Source of the DNA: Dyadobacter sp. CY261
GTDB taxonomy: Bacteria > Bacteroidota > Bacteroidia > Cytophagales > Spirosomataceae
DNA length: 64,000 bases
NCBI RefSeq assembly: GCF_021440085.1
Contig: NZ_JAKCPW010000011.1
Coordinates: forward strand, 280,329-344,328
Direction: 5' to 3'
Both the position numbers and the translations under genes were made by a program. Each line of letters opens with the position of its first letter. Position 1 is the first letter of the stretch. Under the pieces are notes generated by a model, which searched no databases, was not told where the DNA came from, and saw nothing but the letters and a program-made list of their open reading frames with translations. Shown in pieces: positions 1 to 8,621 of this stretch.

Positions 1-311
1 GTCACATCGCTGATGGCACCTAACGGAATGCCGTCCACCACACCGCCTGCATTCACGACGAGCACATCGATTTTCCCAAATGCATCAGCGGTCTTCTGGA
101 AGATATTTTCCAGGTCGTCCTGGTTGGTAACATCGCCCCGGATACTAATAAATCCCTCGCCCAGTGCTTCCACGGACCTATCCAATGTCGACTGGTTTCG
201 TCCTGTGATGGCACCTGTTGCGCCTTCATTCCTGAAAGCTTCCGCGATACCGAACCCGATACCGCTATTGCCGCCGGTGATGACGGCTACTTTGTTTTTT
301 AGCTTGTCCAT
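1..311 (-). CDS. SDR family oxidoreductase, 3' end outside window
   Basis: The N-terminal 103 residues of a short-chain dehydrogenase/reductase are visible, and the frame is open to the left edge. It starts MDKLKNKVAVITGGNSGIG, which is the glycine-rich NAD(P)-binding motif TGxxxGIG, and later shows the NAG motif of the Rossmann core as VLVVNAGGVVDG. The catalytic Tyr-Lys pair lies beyond the edge, so activity cannot be judged. The start lies 39 bases after the stop of the SDR gene upstream on the same strand, so the two are probably co-transcribed and under the same HxlR-type regulator. The substrate cannot be inferred. Confidence 0.85.
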   Translation of the reverse strand, partial: MDKLKNKVAVITGGNSGIGFGIAEAFRNEGATGAITGRNQSTLDRSVEALGEGFISIRGDVTNQDDLENIFQKTADAFGKIDVLVVNAGGVVDGIPLGAISDV

Positions 312-350
312 GTGTTTTTTATTAAAATCAATAGAAAAATAGGCGCTTGC

Positions 351-1118
351 TTACAGCCCGTAAATGCCGCCCGAAACGGAGATTTTTTCGCCGGTAATCC
401 AGGCTGCATCATCGGAGGCGAGGAAAACGGCCACTTTTGCAATGTCGTCAGGCTGTCCGGTGCGGCCCAGGGGTGTGGTGGCTACGAATTTCCTCTCGGC
501 ATCGCTGCCTATGAAGCCTGCGCTGCGCGAGCCTTCGGTTTCTACCACGCCCGGCAGGATGGAGTTGATGCGGATGTTTTTGCCGCTGAATTCTTTCGAC
601 AAGGAAATGGTAATCGCGTCCAGCGCCGCTTTGGTGGCCGAGTAGACCGATCCGGTGGGTAGCGGCGTCTTGCCTGCTTCGGAACTGATGTTGATGATAT
701 TGCCTCCTGTTTCACCAAAAAGTTTTAGCGATGCCTGGATCGCGAGAATGGAGCCCAGCACATTGATATTGAACTGCTCATGAAACGTCCCTGCCGATAC
801 TTGCTCGATCGGTTCGTATTGATAAATTCCCGCATTGTTCACGAGAATGTCCAGCGAGCCGAATGCGGTTTTGGTCTCTTCAAACAGCCTCGCTATATCG
901 CTTTCCTTCGACACGTCCCCTTTCACGGCAATAGCGTTTCCGCCATTTTCGGTGATGGCCTGCACCACCTTGTCGGCGTCTTCTTTGCTTGATGCGTAGT
1001 TCACAACCACTTTTGCACCTTCCGCTGCGAATTGTTTGGCGATCGCCGCGCCTATGCCCTTGGAAGCACCTGTTACCAAAGCCACTTTATTTTGTAATTT
1101 GTTCACTGTTGAATCCAT
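351..1118 (-). CDS. SDR family oxidoreductase (FabG/glucose dehydrogenase-like)
   Basis: This is a complete classical short-chain dehydrogenase of 255 aa, the usual length. It has TGASKGIG at residues 16-23, NNAG at 94-97, a catalytic Ser near 145, and Tyr159 with Lys163 in the YxxxK motif. It should reduce or oxidise a small carbonyl or alcohol with NAD(P)H in the cytoplasm; the substrate is unknown. It is the first gene of a two-SDR minus-strand unit and is divergent from a HxlR regulator 91 bases away, the usual arrangement for a redox or electrophile-responsive oxidoreductase. A very similar SDR/HxlR pair lies at 54.0-55.2 kb. Confidence 0.93.
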   Translation of the reverse strand: MDSTVNKLQNKVALVTGASKGIGAAIAKQFAAEGAKVVVNYASSKEDADKVVQAITENGGNAIAVKGDVSKESDIARLFEETKTAFGSLDILVNNAGIYQYEPIEQVSAGTFHEQFNINVLGSILAIQASLKLFGETGGNIINISSEAGKTPLPTGSVYSATKAALDAITISLSKEFSGKNIRINSILPGVVETEGSRSAGFIGSDAERKFVATTPLGRTGQPDDIAKVAVFLASDDAAWITGEKISVSGGIYGL

Positions 1119-1149
1119 TTAAATTGGAATACAAAGCTAGGTAGGGTTG

Positions 1150-1207
1150 GTTACTTTTCGTAACTTCGTAGCGAAAAGTAACAGTAACATCGAGGTAACA
1201 AAGTAAC
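1150..1207. promoter_or_regulatory. Candidate HxlR operator: clustered GTAAC repeats with inverted repeat
   Basis: The 91-base gap between the divergent SDR and HxlR genes contains an 11-bp perfect inverted repeat, GTTACTTTTCG at 1150-1160 and CGAAAAGTAAC at 1172-1182. The pentamer GTAAC recurs at 1160, 1178, 1184, 1195 and 1203. The density and placement suggest binding sites for the HxlR regulator, controlling both itself and the SDR unit. This is inferred from position and symmetry only. Confidence 0.5.
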
Positions 1208-1209
1208 AT

Positions 1210-1563
1210 ATGCAGTGCGAGCCCCATCTGATTGACAAGCATAAAAAGAAAATGATGGCCGTCCAGGATTCGATGGACGTGCTGAACGGCAAATGGAAGA
1301 TTTCGATCATTTCATCCATTTGCTATTATAACAAAAGGCGTTTTTCAGACATCCTGAACGACGTGGAAGGCATTTCCAACAAAATGCTGAGCAAAGAGCT
1401 GAAAGAACTGGAAATCAACCAATTGGTGAAACGGACTGTGCTAAACACCCAACCCGTAACGGTCCAGTACGAGCTAACCGAGCACGGCCTCACATTGAAA
1501 ACCATCATCAATAACCTGACCGATTGGGGAATGGAACACCGTAAAAAGATCATCGGGGAATAG
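1210..1563 (+). CDS. HxlR family winged-helix transcriptional regulator
   Basis: This 117-aa protein has the single winged-helix domain of the HxlR family: a lead-in with Cys4 and then the conserved NGKWKISIISSI helix (residues 26-37), the recognition region GISNKMLSKELKELE, and the wing VQYELTEHG. HxlR proteins act as dimers and often sense electrophiles or oxidants through an N-terminal Cys; Cys4 is a candidate sensor (inference). It is divergent from two SDR genes, which it probably controls. The ATG at 1210 directly follows the last GTAAC repeat. Confidence 0.92.
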   Translation: MQCEPHLIDKHKKKMMAVQDSMDVLNGKWKISIISSICYYNKRRFSDILNDVEGISNKMLSKELKELEINQLVKRTVLNTQPVTVQYELTEHGLTLKTIINNLTDWGMEHRKKIIGE

Positions 1564-1590
1564 GTCTTTTTCAACTAAATCTGATCGGGA

Positions 1591-2157
1591 ATGGAATCCA
1601 AATTGCGGCAACACATTGAAAAACTGGTGCCATTGACAGACGATGAATACGCGTTTGTCGAGCAGCATTTTACTTTCAAGAAATTCAAAAAACACCAGTT
1701 CATGGTGCAGCAAGGCGAGCCCGTTCCCTATAATTACTACCTGCTTTCGGGGTTGACGAAACTGGTTTATACCGACGAAGCGACCGATAAACAGTACATT
1801 CTGGCGTTCGCAATGGAAGACTGGTGGGACAACGACTTTCAGGCCTATTATACCCGGACCAATGCGACTCTTTCCATGGAATGCCTGGAAGACACCGAAG
1901 CGCTTTGCTTGTCGCTGGATAGTTTCCACGCCTTACGAAACGGCCTGCCAGGCATCGAGCATTTCTTTTTGGAAAAAGTAATTGCCGGCTTCCTCGCAGC
2001 GCAGCGGCGCATTCTGTCATTGATGACTTCGAGTGCACAGGAGCGATACGAACAGCTCGTTGCCCAACACCCTTCGTTGGTGCAACGCCTCCCCAAAACG
2101 CAACTGGCTGCTTATCTGGGCGTTTCCAGAGAGACGCTGAGCAGGCTGGACTTTTAG
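1591..2157 (+). CDS. Crp/Fnr family transcriptional regulator
   Basis: This 188-aa protein has a cyclic-nucleotide-binding-like beta-barrel (about residues 25-110, with VQQGEPVPYNYYLLSG) followed by a helical dimer region and a C-terminal helix-turn-helix ending QLAAYLGVSRETLSRLDF. That length and ending are typical of the Bacteroidota Crp/Fnr-like group, in which the ligand is usually unknown. It begins 27 bases after the HxlR stop and lies 93 bases before a RidA gene, so it may regulate the RidA gene or be read through from HxlR. Confidence 0.9.
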   Translation: MESKLRQHIEKLVPLTDDEYAFVEQHFTFKKFKKHQFMVQQGEPVPYNYYLLSGLTKLVYTDEATDKQYILAFAMEDWWDNDFQAYYTRTNATLSMECLEDTEALCLSLDSFHALRNGLPGIEHFFLEKVIAGFLAAQRRILSLMTSSAQERYEQLVAQHPSLVQRLPKTQLAAYLGVSRETLSRLDF

Positions 2158-2250
2158 TGTGATCTACCTCACAACAAAGTCGTGAGTTGCCTCACGGGAT
2201 GATTTCCGATGCAGGCGGTAGGTTTGCATTGAAATCAACTGAAAGCAAAA

Positions 2251-2640
2251 ATGGAAAAAAGAATCATCAATCCCTGGCAATGGCAAGACGAACGCTCCTA
2301 CAACCAGGGCGTGGAAGTGAAGCACTTCGAGAGCACTTTATACTGCGCGGGCCAGGCGGCCGTGCATCCCGACGGAACATCGAGCGACGCGGATATGCGC
2401 ACCCAACTGCTCCTGGCCATGCATAATCTGGAACAGGTCGTGGGCCAGGCGGGATACGAACTGAAGAACATCGTCCGCCTGAATGTATACACGACCAACC
2501 ACCCGGAATTTTTCTCGGTTTTCGACACCTTCACGGAATGGATCGCTAAAAACGAAATAAAACAAGTCTCGACCGTCTTTGAAGTGAAAACACTTTTCGA
2601 AACGCTGTCCGTAGAATTGGAAGCAACGCTCGTAAAGTAG
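2251..2640 (+). CDS. RidA family protein (YjgF/YER057c/UK114)
   Basis: The 129-aa length and pattern fit the Rid family, which hydrolyses reactive enamine/imine intermediates released by PLP enzymes. Visible family features are a beta strand with YCAGQAAVHPDG, the QLLLAMHNLEQVVGQAGY helix, and VRLNVYTTN. The canonical C-terminal R-x-E signature of true RidA (IEIEAIA context) is replaced by SVELEATL, and the Arg at the usual catalytic position is not apparent, so this is probably a non-RidA subgroup member. It follows the Crp/Fnr gene on the same strand. Confidence 0.88.
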   Translation: MEKRIINPWQWQDERSYNQGVEVKHFESTLYCAGQAAVHPDGTSSDADMRTQLLLAMHNLEQVVGQAGYELKNIVRLNVYTTNHPEFFSVFDTFTEWIAKNEIKQVSTVFEVKTLFETLSVELEATLVK

Positions 2641-2668
2641 GGCCGTCTTGTCACAATTTTAAAAAAAC

Positions 2669-2703
2669 GAAGGGGCAATCAGCATCAAGCCCGTTGCCCC
2701 TTC
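2669..2703 (-). terminator. Intrinsic terminator for the AHSA1-domain gene
   Basis: GAAGGGGCAA (2669-2678) and TTGCCCCTTC (2694-2703) form a perfect 10-bp stem with a 15-nt loop between two convergent genes. On the minus strand the stem is followed by CGTTTTTTTAAAA, a good U-tract. On the plus strand no T-run follows, so it mainly ends the minus-strand gene. Confidence 0.75.
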
Positions 2704-2732
2704 CTCCTACTCCCTACACGGGTCGCCCAGAT

Positions 2733-3335
2733 TCAACCCCCTCCAACCTTAACCTGTTCCGGCGCTTCATTATACCCTCCCGACCGGTCGGACATTCCTT
2801 CTGCACTTTTCAGGTTATCCCGTTGAGGAGGCTCATATCCGGAAGTCTCGTCCTGCGTCTCGTTTTGCGATTCACCTGCGTCGATACCTTTCGAATTGCC
2901 GGAGAGATACGATTCAAGATCATCCAAACCCTTATCCCAGCCATCCTGATGCGGTTTCAAAAACTCGGGCCCTGAAAATCCTTCCTGGATCACACGCAAC
3001 TTGCTGCCTTCACCTTCGGCGGAAAAGCTAACATTCAGCGAATAACCACTCTCGGAACCCTCGTCGCTCATATTCCAAACCCACGAATAAACGAGCTTTT
3101 CGTTCAGTACCACTTCCTTGTACGTACCGGTAATTTCCAATCCTGCCTCACCGACATAATATGCGACTTCGCCTCCTTCGTTAAGATCATTTTTTACATC
3201 CGTCAGCGACTCACCCATCGGGTGCCACCATTGTTTAAGTTGTTCCGCTTCGGTCCAGGCTTTGAAGAGTGTTTCCACGTCCACATCGAACTGCCTTTCT
3301 ATTTCAATCACATTTAGCTCTTTATCCTCTTCCAT
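2733..3335 (-). CDS. SRPBCC/AHSA1 domain protein with hydrophilic C-terminal tail
   Basis: An AHSA1-like START-fold domain occupies roughly the first 140 residues: EIERQFDVDVETLFKAWTEA, then QWWHPMG and the C-terminal helix FLKPHQDGWDKGLDDLESYL. Such proteins bind small hydrophobic ligands; the function here is unknown. The chosen start is Met at 3335 (MEEDKELNV); a Met 15 codons upstream gives an N-terminus that does not match the family. After the domain comes a Gly/Ser/Glu/Asn-rich tail of nearly 60 residues ending EQVKVGGG, unusual for this family and likely disordered. It stands alone and ends at a clear terminator. Confidence 0.85.
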   Translation of the reverse strand: MEEDKELNVIEIERQFDVDVETLFKAWTEAEQLKQWWHPMGESLTDVKNDLNEGGEVAYYVGEAGLEITGTYKEVVLNEKLVYSWVWNMSDEGSESGYSLNVSFSAEGEGSKLRVIQEGFSGPEFLKPHQDGWDKGLDDLESYLSGNSKGIDAGESQNETQDETSGYEPPQRDNLKSAEGMSDRSGGYNEAPEQVKVGGG

Positions 3336-3489
3336 TTTTTCCCTGGTTTGTTGATTAACAGAATGTGCGCCAACCGGCATAATAATCGTGCCGTCCGGCT
3401 TGCGGTCGGCAATGGTGACGACCAGAAAAAATATCCGGAAACTTCCCGACGGATTTACATAATTGCTTCTTTAACTAAAACCTTTCCGC

Positions 3490-3684
3490 ATGGCACATGC
3501 TACCTCCAACCCAAAGATCCACTCATTAAGCGTAGCTATCAATAAGTTACAAGACACCCTTACACAAAAGACATCTGGCGCTAAAACTGTTAGTGACTAT
3601 CTAGCCGAACCAACCTGGGTTGAAACCAAAGATGATAACGTTAAGGAGACCATTGTAGAGCTACCTGATTCGAGGCCACGCTGA
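3490..3684 (+). CDS. Small hypothetical protein, 64 aa
   Basis: This small open frame has plausible composition (MAHATSNPKIHSLSVAINK then a charged middle and VETKDDNVKETIVELPDS). There are no membrane segments, no cysteines and no domain I recognise. It sits alone between the divergent AHSA1 gene and the convergent tannase gene. The frame reads well and nothing better occupies the stretch, but no homology can be stated, so it is kept as a low-confidence gene. Confidence 0.35.
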   Translation: MAHATSNPKIHSLSVAINKLQDTLTQKTSGAKTVSDYLAEPTWVETKDDNVKETIVELPDSRPR

Positions 3685-3786
3685 GAATCCATATATCAAA
3701 AAGCGCCTGGGTGGATCCGGAGAATACCGCACCTAACTTCGAGCCAAGACCTCAAAAAATATGGGCGGATATTTTGTAATCTGTTC

Positions 3787-5262
3787 CTACTCTTTCGGAT
3801 AAGCAAAAATATTCTTCGTAACAACCTTCTCCCCACCCCCTTTCGACGCAGCGATCTGATCGGGGGCTTTTGACTTTTCTACCCAATCAATGATCAGGCC
3901 GACCCAGTCAACCTTGTCGCAACCTGGGCCGCCTCCGCAGTGTAAAACGCCCGGAAGGAGGAACAGTCTAGCGTAGGATTGCGCATCTTTGTCGGCTTTT
4001 AATATCCCATCATAGTGCTCAATGGTCGCGTTTGCCGAGAGCGCGGCGTCATTCCATCCATGGAAAAAGATAATCTTGCCATTTCGTTTTTTGAACTCGC
4101 TGTAATCAGTGTTGGTAGCATCCAGATAGGATGAAGCATAGGCGGTTTGCGCAGTAAAATTTTTGAAATTGTATTTTGAATAATCAAAGGTTGAATCATT
4201 GAAAATGAAATACTTGTATATATTGGTCGAAAACATGTAATGCAGGCTGGGCTCTTTTTGCTGGAAGGAACTAGACCCGGTGATCCAGGGATCCCAGGAA
4301 GCATCTTCGGCTTCTCCGCCAAAGGGAAAGCCAGGGTAAATCTGTTTGCCATCTACTACCAAGGGACTGTAAATCGACTTGATTGCCACGAGCTGCGCTT
4401 TTGTAAAACATCCGCTTCCCGGTTTTTCGTTAGGGCACACCGGTAATTTAGAAAAATCGAACTTGCATTTACTTGGATTGCCTAAGATCCCATCCACCGA
4501 ACCGTCGAGTTGGTCGCATTGTTTCAGCACTTCGCCTTGTAAAAGTTTGAGGTTTTCTTTTGTGATGATTGGCCTCAGCTCGTTCGGGTCCGGATAATTG
4601 TATTGGCTGTGTTGCAAAAATTTCGCAGCTATGGCCGGCCAGGCAAATGCGGGCGCCCCGGCCACGATCCCGTCAAAATCCTCAGGATAATATTGGGCCT
4701 CCACCATCGCCTGTCCGCCCCCACGTGAACAACCGACAAAATACGATTTGGAGGGTGCCGCGCAATAATAACTTTGCATAATGGCTTTAGATGCTACGGC
4801 GGTACGATGTATGGCAAGCCTTCCGAAGTTGAGCTGTCGTTCCATGTTATTGTAAGCCCATTTGGCATCGGCGCCCCCTTCGTGACCTGTGTCGGTGCCT
4901 GCTGTTGCAAATCCTTCGTCTGTTTTAATCTTAAAGTCATTTTGAATACTTCCCACAAAACCACCACCTCCCGACATCAGGAAACGCGTGTTACTTTCGT
5001 CGGGCAACAATAACTCAAAATTAATTTCCTTGCTTATCCTGCCCAGTATGCGACAGAAAGGCTTCTTTATGACGATAGTTCCGCGCCAAGGCTCATTGGG
5101 ATTACTGATCGTGTCCCCGGCATTCGCCTCAGCAACTAAAATCGTAATATCCGGAAGTTGAAGGTTTTTCAACTCCCCGCAGGGCTTGCAAGGCTTTACA
5201 TGCTGCGCCGAGGCAATGCCGGCAAACAACATTAGGGCGAGGAAGACTTGAAATTTTCTCAT
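3787..5262 (-). CDS. Tannase/feruloyl esterase family alpha/beta hydrolase, secreted
   Basis: This is a secreted serine esterase of the tannase/feruloyl esterase B family, expected to split phenolic or aromatic esters from plant material. The CS-D-HC signature is present: nucleophile Ser179 in GCSRGGG, the acid in GWNDAALS, and the His in LHCGGG, with cysteines next to Ser and His that normally form a disulfide joining the active site. I chose Met at 5262 because it gives a clean signal peptide, MRKFQVFLALMLFAGIASAQ; the frame is open 31 codons further up to 5355. The length of 491 aa is normal. No operon partner is evident; the MocR gene lies upstream on the same strand. Confidence 0.9.
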   Translation of the reverse strand: MRKFQVFLALMLFAGIASAQHVKPCKPCGELKNLQLPDITILVAEANAGDTISNPNEPWRGTIVIKKPFCRILGRISKEINFELLLPDESNTRFLMSGGGGFVGSIQNDFKIKTDEGFATAGTDTGHEGGADAKWAYNNMERQLNFGRLAIHRTAVASKAIMQSYYCAAPSKSYFVGCSRGGGQAMVEAQYYPEDFDGIVAGAPAFAWPAIAAKFLQHSQYNYPDPNELRPIITKENLKLLQGEVLKQCDQLDGSVDGILGNPSKCKFDFSKLPVCPNEKPGSGCFTKAQLVAIKSIYSPLVVDGKQIYPGFPFGGEAEDASWDPWITGSSSFQQKEPSLHYMFSTNIYKYFIFNDSTFDYSKYNFKNFTAQTAYASSYLDATNTDYSEFKKRNGKIIFFHGWNDAALSANATIEHYDGILKADKDAQSYARLFLLPGVLHCGGGPGCDKVDWVGLIIDWVEKSKAPDQIAASKGGGEKVVTKNIFAYPKE

Positions 5263-5386
5263 AGGTGATCTGTTCTGTAGTGCCTGGGCGCATTTCAGTA
5301 ATAAAGCAGGAAGCAATAACTTTTTCCCCATTGCATTCATGACATCGTATTCCATGGCTCCGGAGGAGCCTCCCAGAAGTTGACGA

Positions 5387-6835
5387 TCAATTTACCGGCT
5401 CATCCTCTACCAATGCAAGTTGATGTACTAACACGCCTAGTTCTTTCAAACCTCCGTCAATTATATTGTTAAATAAGGAACCACAATTGATCCGGATATA
5501 GTGATGGTAGGCTTTGGAAACAGAAAAAATCTGTCCCGGACAAAAGCCGATGCCTTTTTTCAATGCCAGTCGCTGAAGGTCATGTACCTGAATCTTCTCG
5601 GGTAGTTCCAGCCAAAGACTGTACCCGCCTTGTGGATCTGAAACACGCGTTTCGAACGGGAAATATTTTGCGATGGCTTCCTGGTATTTGGTTATCTGCT
5701 CCTTTAAAGTATTACGGAGTTTTTTAACATGGCTGTGGTAATGACCGCTTTCTAAATAATTGCTCAAAGCCTCCTGTAAAAGACTGTTGGTGGCGATATT
5801 GGAAGCAAATTTATGCCTCTCCAATCCAGAGTGCCGCTTTCCTCCGCTAACCCAGCCAATGCGAAAACCGGGTGTGAGCGTTTTTGAAAAGGAAGAGCAG
5901 TATAAGACATTCCCCTCATCATCGTAGGCTTTGGCCGGCAAGGGCCTGGTGGCGCCAAAATGTAGTTCACCGAGTGCATCATCTTCGATCAAAGGAACGC
6001 GGTGTGCGGCCAGCAAACGAACGAGCCGGATCTTATGTTGTTCCGGCATTGCGCAGCCCAAAGGGTTGTGGCATGCTGGTGAAAAGATACAAGCCGCAAT
6101 AGAATGAGTAGCGATTGCCTGTTCCAGTTGATCCACATTCAATCCTTGCTGCGGATCAACTTCGATGCCTAGCACCTGTAAACCCCGGCTTTCCAGGCAC
6201 TGCAGCAAGCCTGCATAAGTGGGGCATTCGACCGCAACAATATCGCCAGGCTGGGTCAACACATCAAGACAAAGACTGATCGCTTCCATACAGCCGTTGG
6301 TAACCAATATTTCATCACTACTTGCAGGTCTGGTCCAGTTCATGGACTGCAAAGCGATCTGTGCCTGAAGTCGGGGCGAGCCTTCCAGGAACGGATAAAG
6401 ATACTGATTGTCAAGCTGCTGCCTGGTCGCTTGAATAAGCGCCTTATTTAAGCGACCAGTTGGCATCATTTCCTTCGATGGCGCCAGGGTAGAAAAATTT
6501 ACTACACCATATTTCCTGGTATTTTTAATCATGGCCGTTGCCATCGTGTTGACCTCGACTGTTTCCGGCAGTGGAATAAAAGACTGTTGTGTGACTGGTC
6601 TAACCTGACCTAAGTAGGGTTTCGCTACATAGTAACCGGATTTGGGTCGAGAAACCACTACGCCTTTTGCATCCAGCAAACTGTACGCTTGCACCACGGT
6701 AGCCATACTTACGCTCAGCTCTTTACTAATATGCCGGACAGATGGAATTTTATCACCAGGTCTTAAATGATTACGGCTGATAATGTCCTCGATCTTGGTA
6801 GCAATCTGTACGTAGCGAAATTGTTTTTCAATCAT
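5387..6835 (-). CDS. MocR/GntR family regulator with aminotransferase-like domain
   Basis: The 482-aa protein fuses an N-terminal GntR winged helix (residues about 9-75, with SVRHISKELSVSMATVVQAY) to a fold-type I aminotransferase domain. PLP-binding features are visible: HNPLG at 256-260, an Asp pair at 285-286, and the Schiff-base Lys318 in SSFSKTLTPGFRIGW. MocR proteins use PLP adducts to sense amines or vitamin B6. It is divergent from the alkene reductase gene, and GabR-like ATACC/GGTAT sites lie between them, so it probably controls that gene, itself, or both. Confidence 0.92.
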   Translation of the reverse strand: MIEKQFRYVQIATKIEDIISRNHLRPGDKIPSVRHISKELSVSMATVVQAYSLLDAKGVVVSRPKSGYYVAKPYLGQVRPVTQQSFIPLPETVEVNTMATAMIKNTRKYGVVNFSTLAPSKEMMPTGRLNKALIQATRQQLDNQYLYPFLEGSPRLQAQIALQSMNWTRPASSDEILVTNGCMEAISLCLDVLTQPGDIVAVECPTYAGLLQCLESRGLQVLGIEVDPQQGLNVDQLEQAIATHSIAACIFSPACHNPLGCAMPEQHKIRLVRLLAAHRVPLIEDDALGELHFGATRPLPAKAYDDEGNVLYCSSFSKTLTPGFRIGWVSGGKRHSGLERHKFASNIATNSLLQEALSNYLESGHYHSHVKKLRNTLKEQITKYQEAIAKYFPFETRVSDPQGGYSLWLELPEKIQVHDLQRLALKKGIGFCPGQIFSVSKAYHHYIRINCGSLFNNIIDGGLKELGVLVHQLALVEDEPVN

Positions 6836-6854
6836 GGTTTCTATGCTTGGAATA

Positions 6855-6897
6855 ATACCTATCGGTATATAATATTTTCAAAGAACAAAAAATACCA
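6855..6897. promoter_or_regulatory. Candidate MocR operator (ATACC/GGTAT repeats)
   Basis: Just upstream of the MocR start, ATACC (6855-6859) and GGTAT (6864-6868) form an inverted repeat with a 4-nt spacer, and ATACCA recurs directly at 6892-6897, 37 bases after the first copy. From memory, the Bacillus GabR operator uses ATACCA direct repeats with a comparable separation plus an inverted copy. The match and the position suggest autoregulation. Confidence 0.5.
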
Positions 6898-7051
6898 GTT
6901 TGAATTCATTTACCCGGTAAGAAAAACTGTACTGCTAATTTTCTGCGAATCTGTATAAGGAGCGACAAGATGGCTATCCGGACCTTTGACGTCGAACTTC
7001 ATAACATAGTGGAATTCGGAATAGCAAGACATAAAACAGATGGTCAGAAAT

Positions 7052-8194
7052 ATGAGTACTTTGGAAACTACTGGGACTGCACTAGCCGGCACCAGTCTAT
7101 TTACCCCCATTACAGTGGGTCTTAATCAACTCGCGAACCGGGTCGTGCTAGCGCCGCTTACCCGCATGAGATCCTCCGAGGGAGGTGTTCCCAATGACCT
7201 GATGGCAGAATATTACAGCCAGCGTGCAACCCCTGGTGCGCTTTTGATTGCCGAAGCGACACTCGTATCACCTAATGGCCACGCTTACGCCGGTGCACCG
7301 GGAATTTTAAACGAAGAGCAATTGGAGGGCTGGAAAAAAGTAGTAAATGCCGTTCACGACAAAGGTGCTATCATTTTCCTGCAACTTTTTCACGGCGGCC
7401 GGCAGTCACATCAGGACTTACAGCCTGATGGTGGTGTACCTATCGGACCTTCTGCAATTCCGCACAACAATCTGGTCTGCACCGAGGACGGCTGGGTACC
7501 AGCAACGCAAAACCGCGAAGCCACTATAGAAGAAATTCATTCCATTGTCGATGATTTTCATGCGGCAGCCAACAGAGCAAAACAAGCAGGATTTGATGGT
7601 ATAGAGCTGCACGGCGCCAATGGTTATCTGATTGACCAGTTTTTGCAGGATGGTTCTAATCAGAGAACTGATGAATATGGCGGATCAATTGAAAACAGGG
7701 TTCGTTTATTGACGCAAGTTGTTAGCCGAATGGTTGATGTCTATGGGGCAGATAGCGTTGGTGTCCGTTTAGGGCCAAGTGGCAGATGGGGTGAAATGTC
7801 AGACAGTAACCCACTGGAACTATTCACATATGCCGTAGAGCAACTGGATAAATTCGGGCTTGCTTACCTGCATTTAATTGAGCCGCGGGTTTTTGGAAAT
7901 GTTGACAGGGATGACCTGGTAGAACCGGTCGCTGCCGTGCAGCTGCGTAAAGTCTTTCATGGACCAATCATTGCCGCAGGTGGCTTCAATGGGCAGGGCG
8001 CTGCAGATATCATAGGGCGCGGAGATGCTGATTTAGTAGCCTTTGGCAGGTATTATGTCGCAAATCCAGACCTGGTCAGACGATTGAGAGAAGGACTTCC
8101 ATTAAACCCCTATGACCGCTCATCCTTCTTCGGCGGAACCGAAGTTGGTTGTACTGATTATCCATTTTATTCCAATAATGCAGAGTTGGTTTAA
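7052..8194 (+). CDS. Old Yellow Enzyme family alkene reductase (NemA-like)
   Basis: This FMN-dependent ene-reductase has the OYE TIM barrel: NRVVLAPLTRMRS near the N-terminus, QLFHGGRQSH, and the substrate-binding HGANGYLIDQFLQ with His187 and Asn190, plus the FMN-phosphate region AAGGFNGQGA and FGRYYVANPDL. It would reduce electrophilic alkenes or nitro compounds with NAD(P)H. I prefer the Met at 7052 (MSTLETTG); another in-frame Met lies 4 codons upstream. It is divergent from the MocR regulator and followed after about 125 bases by a strong hairpin. Confidence 0.93.
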   Translation: MSTLETTGTALAGTSLFTPITVGLNQLANRVVLAPLTRMRSSEGGVPNDLMAEYYSQRATPGALLIAEATLVSPNGHAYAGAPGILNEEQLEGWKKVVNAVHDKGAIIFLQLFHGGRQSHQDLQPDGGVPIGPSAIPHNNLVCTEDGWVPATQNREATIEEIHSIVDDFHAAANRAKQAGFDGIELHGANGYLIDQFLQDGSNQRTDEYGGSIENRVRLLTQVVSRMVDVYGADSVGVRLGPSGRWGEMSDSNPLELFTYAVEQLDKFGLAYLHLIEPRVFGNVDRDDLVEPVAAVQLRKVFHGPIIAAGGFNGQGAADIIGRGDADLVAFGRYYVANPDLVRRLREGLPLNPYDRSSFFGGTEVGCTDYPFYSNNAELV

Positions 8195-8319
8195 TTCAGT
8201 TATAACCTGCGGTTTGTTGATTCTAATCGTCGGGATCTGCGTCCACCGATCATCTATATACGTTATGCAGCTTTGATCACCCTATTGTCAGAACGCACCA
8301 GCGATGCGGCGGCTTCTCT

Positions 8320-8351
8320 ACTTTTACCCAGCGGCCTTGCTGGGTAAAAGT
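8320..8351. terminator. Perfect hairpin downstream of the alkene reductase
   Basis: ACTTTTACCCAGC (8320-8332) pairs perfectly with GCTGGGTAAAAGT (8339-8351) around a 6-nt loop, a 13-bp stem. The T-tract after it is short (CATTTTG). It lies 126 bases after the alkene reductase stop and just before decayed sequence. It is a likely terminator, though an element end cannot be excluded. No gene is seen in the rest of 8195-8442. Confidence 0.55.
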
Positions 8352-8442
8352 CATTTTGCCAACTGGTCTTTCGTCTGTTAGAAAGCCAGGGCATCCTCCT
8401 CAACTGTCTATTCACTGTCAAAATCCAAATTCTTCATGTGAA

Positions 8443-8562
8443 TCAATGTTTAGTTTCTCTTTGAACAGGGATCATCAGCCAGGCCACAAACGCTGCTATC
8501 AATGAGAGAACCGCTGCAACAATAAAGGCCGCCGCAAGTCCGGAATGATATGAGCCGTAGTG
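8443..8562 (-). pseudogene. C-terminal remnant of an MFS-type transporter
   Basis: Read on the minus strand, this short frame encodes HSGLAAAFIVAAVLSLIAAF followed by VAWLMIPVQRETKH and a stop. That is a typical last transmembrane helix and tail of a drug-efflux MFS protein. In-frame stops and unrelated sequence lie immediately upstream, so the other 11 or more helices are gone. It sits just downstream of the SnoaL-like gene on the same strand, suggesting a former transporter gene there was deleted. Confidence 0.45.
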
Positions 8563-8621
8563 TTAGGATGACGGCAAAAGCCGCTTTTCTATGGATCATA
8601 GTGGATGGCCTAAGACTGGAT

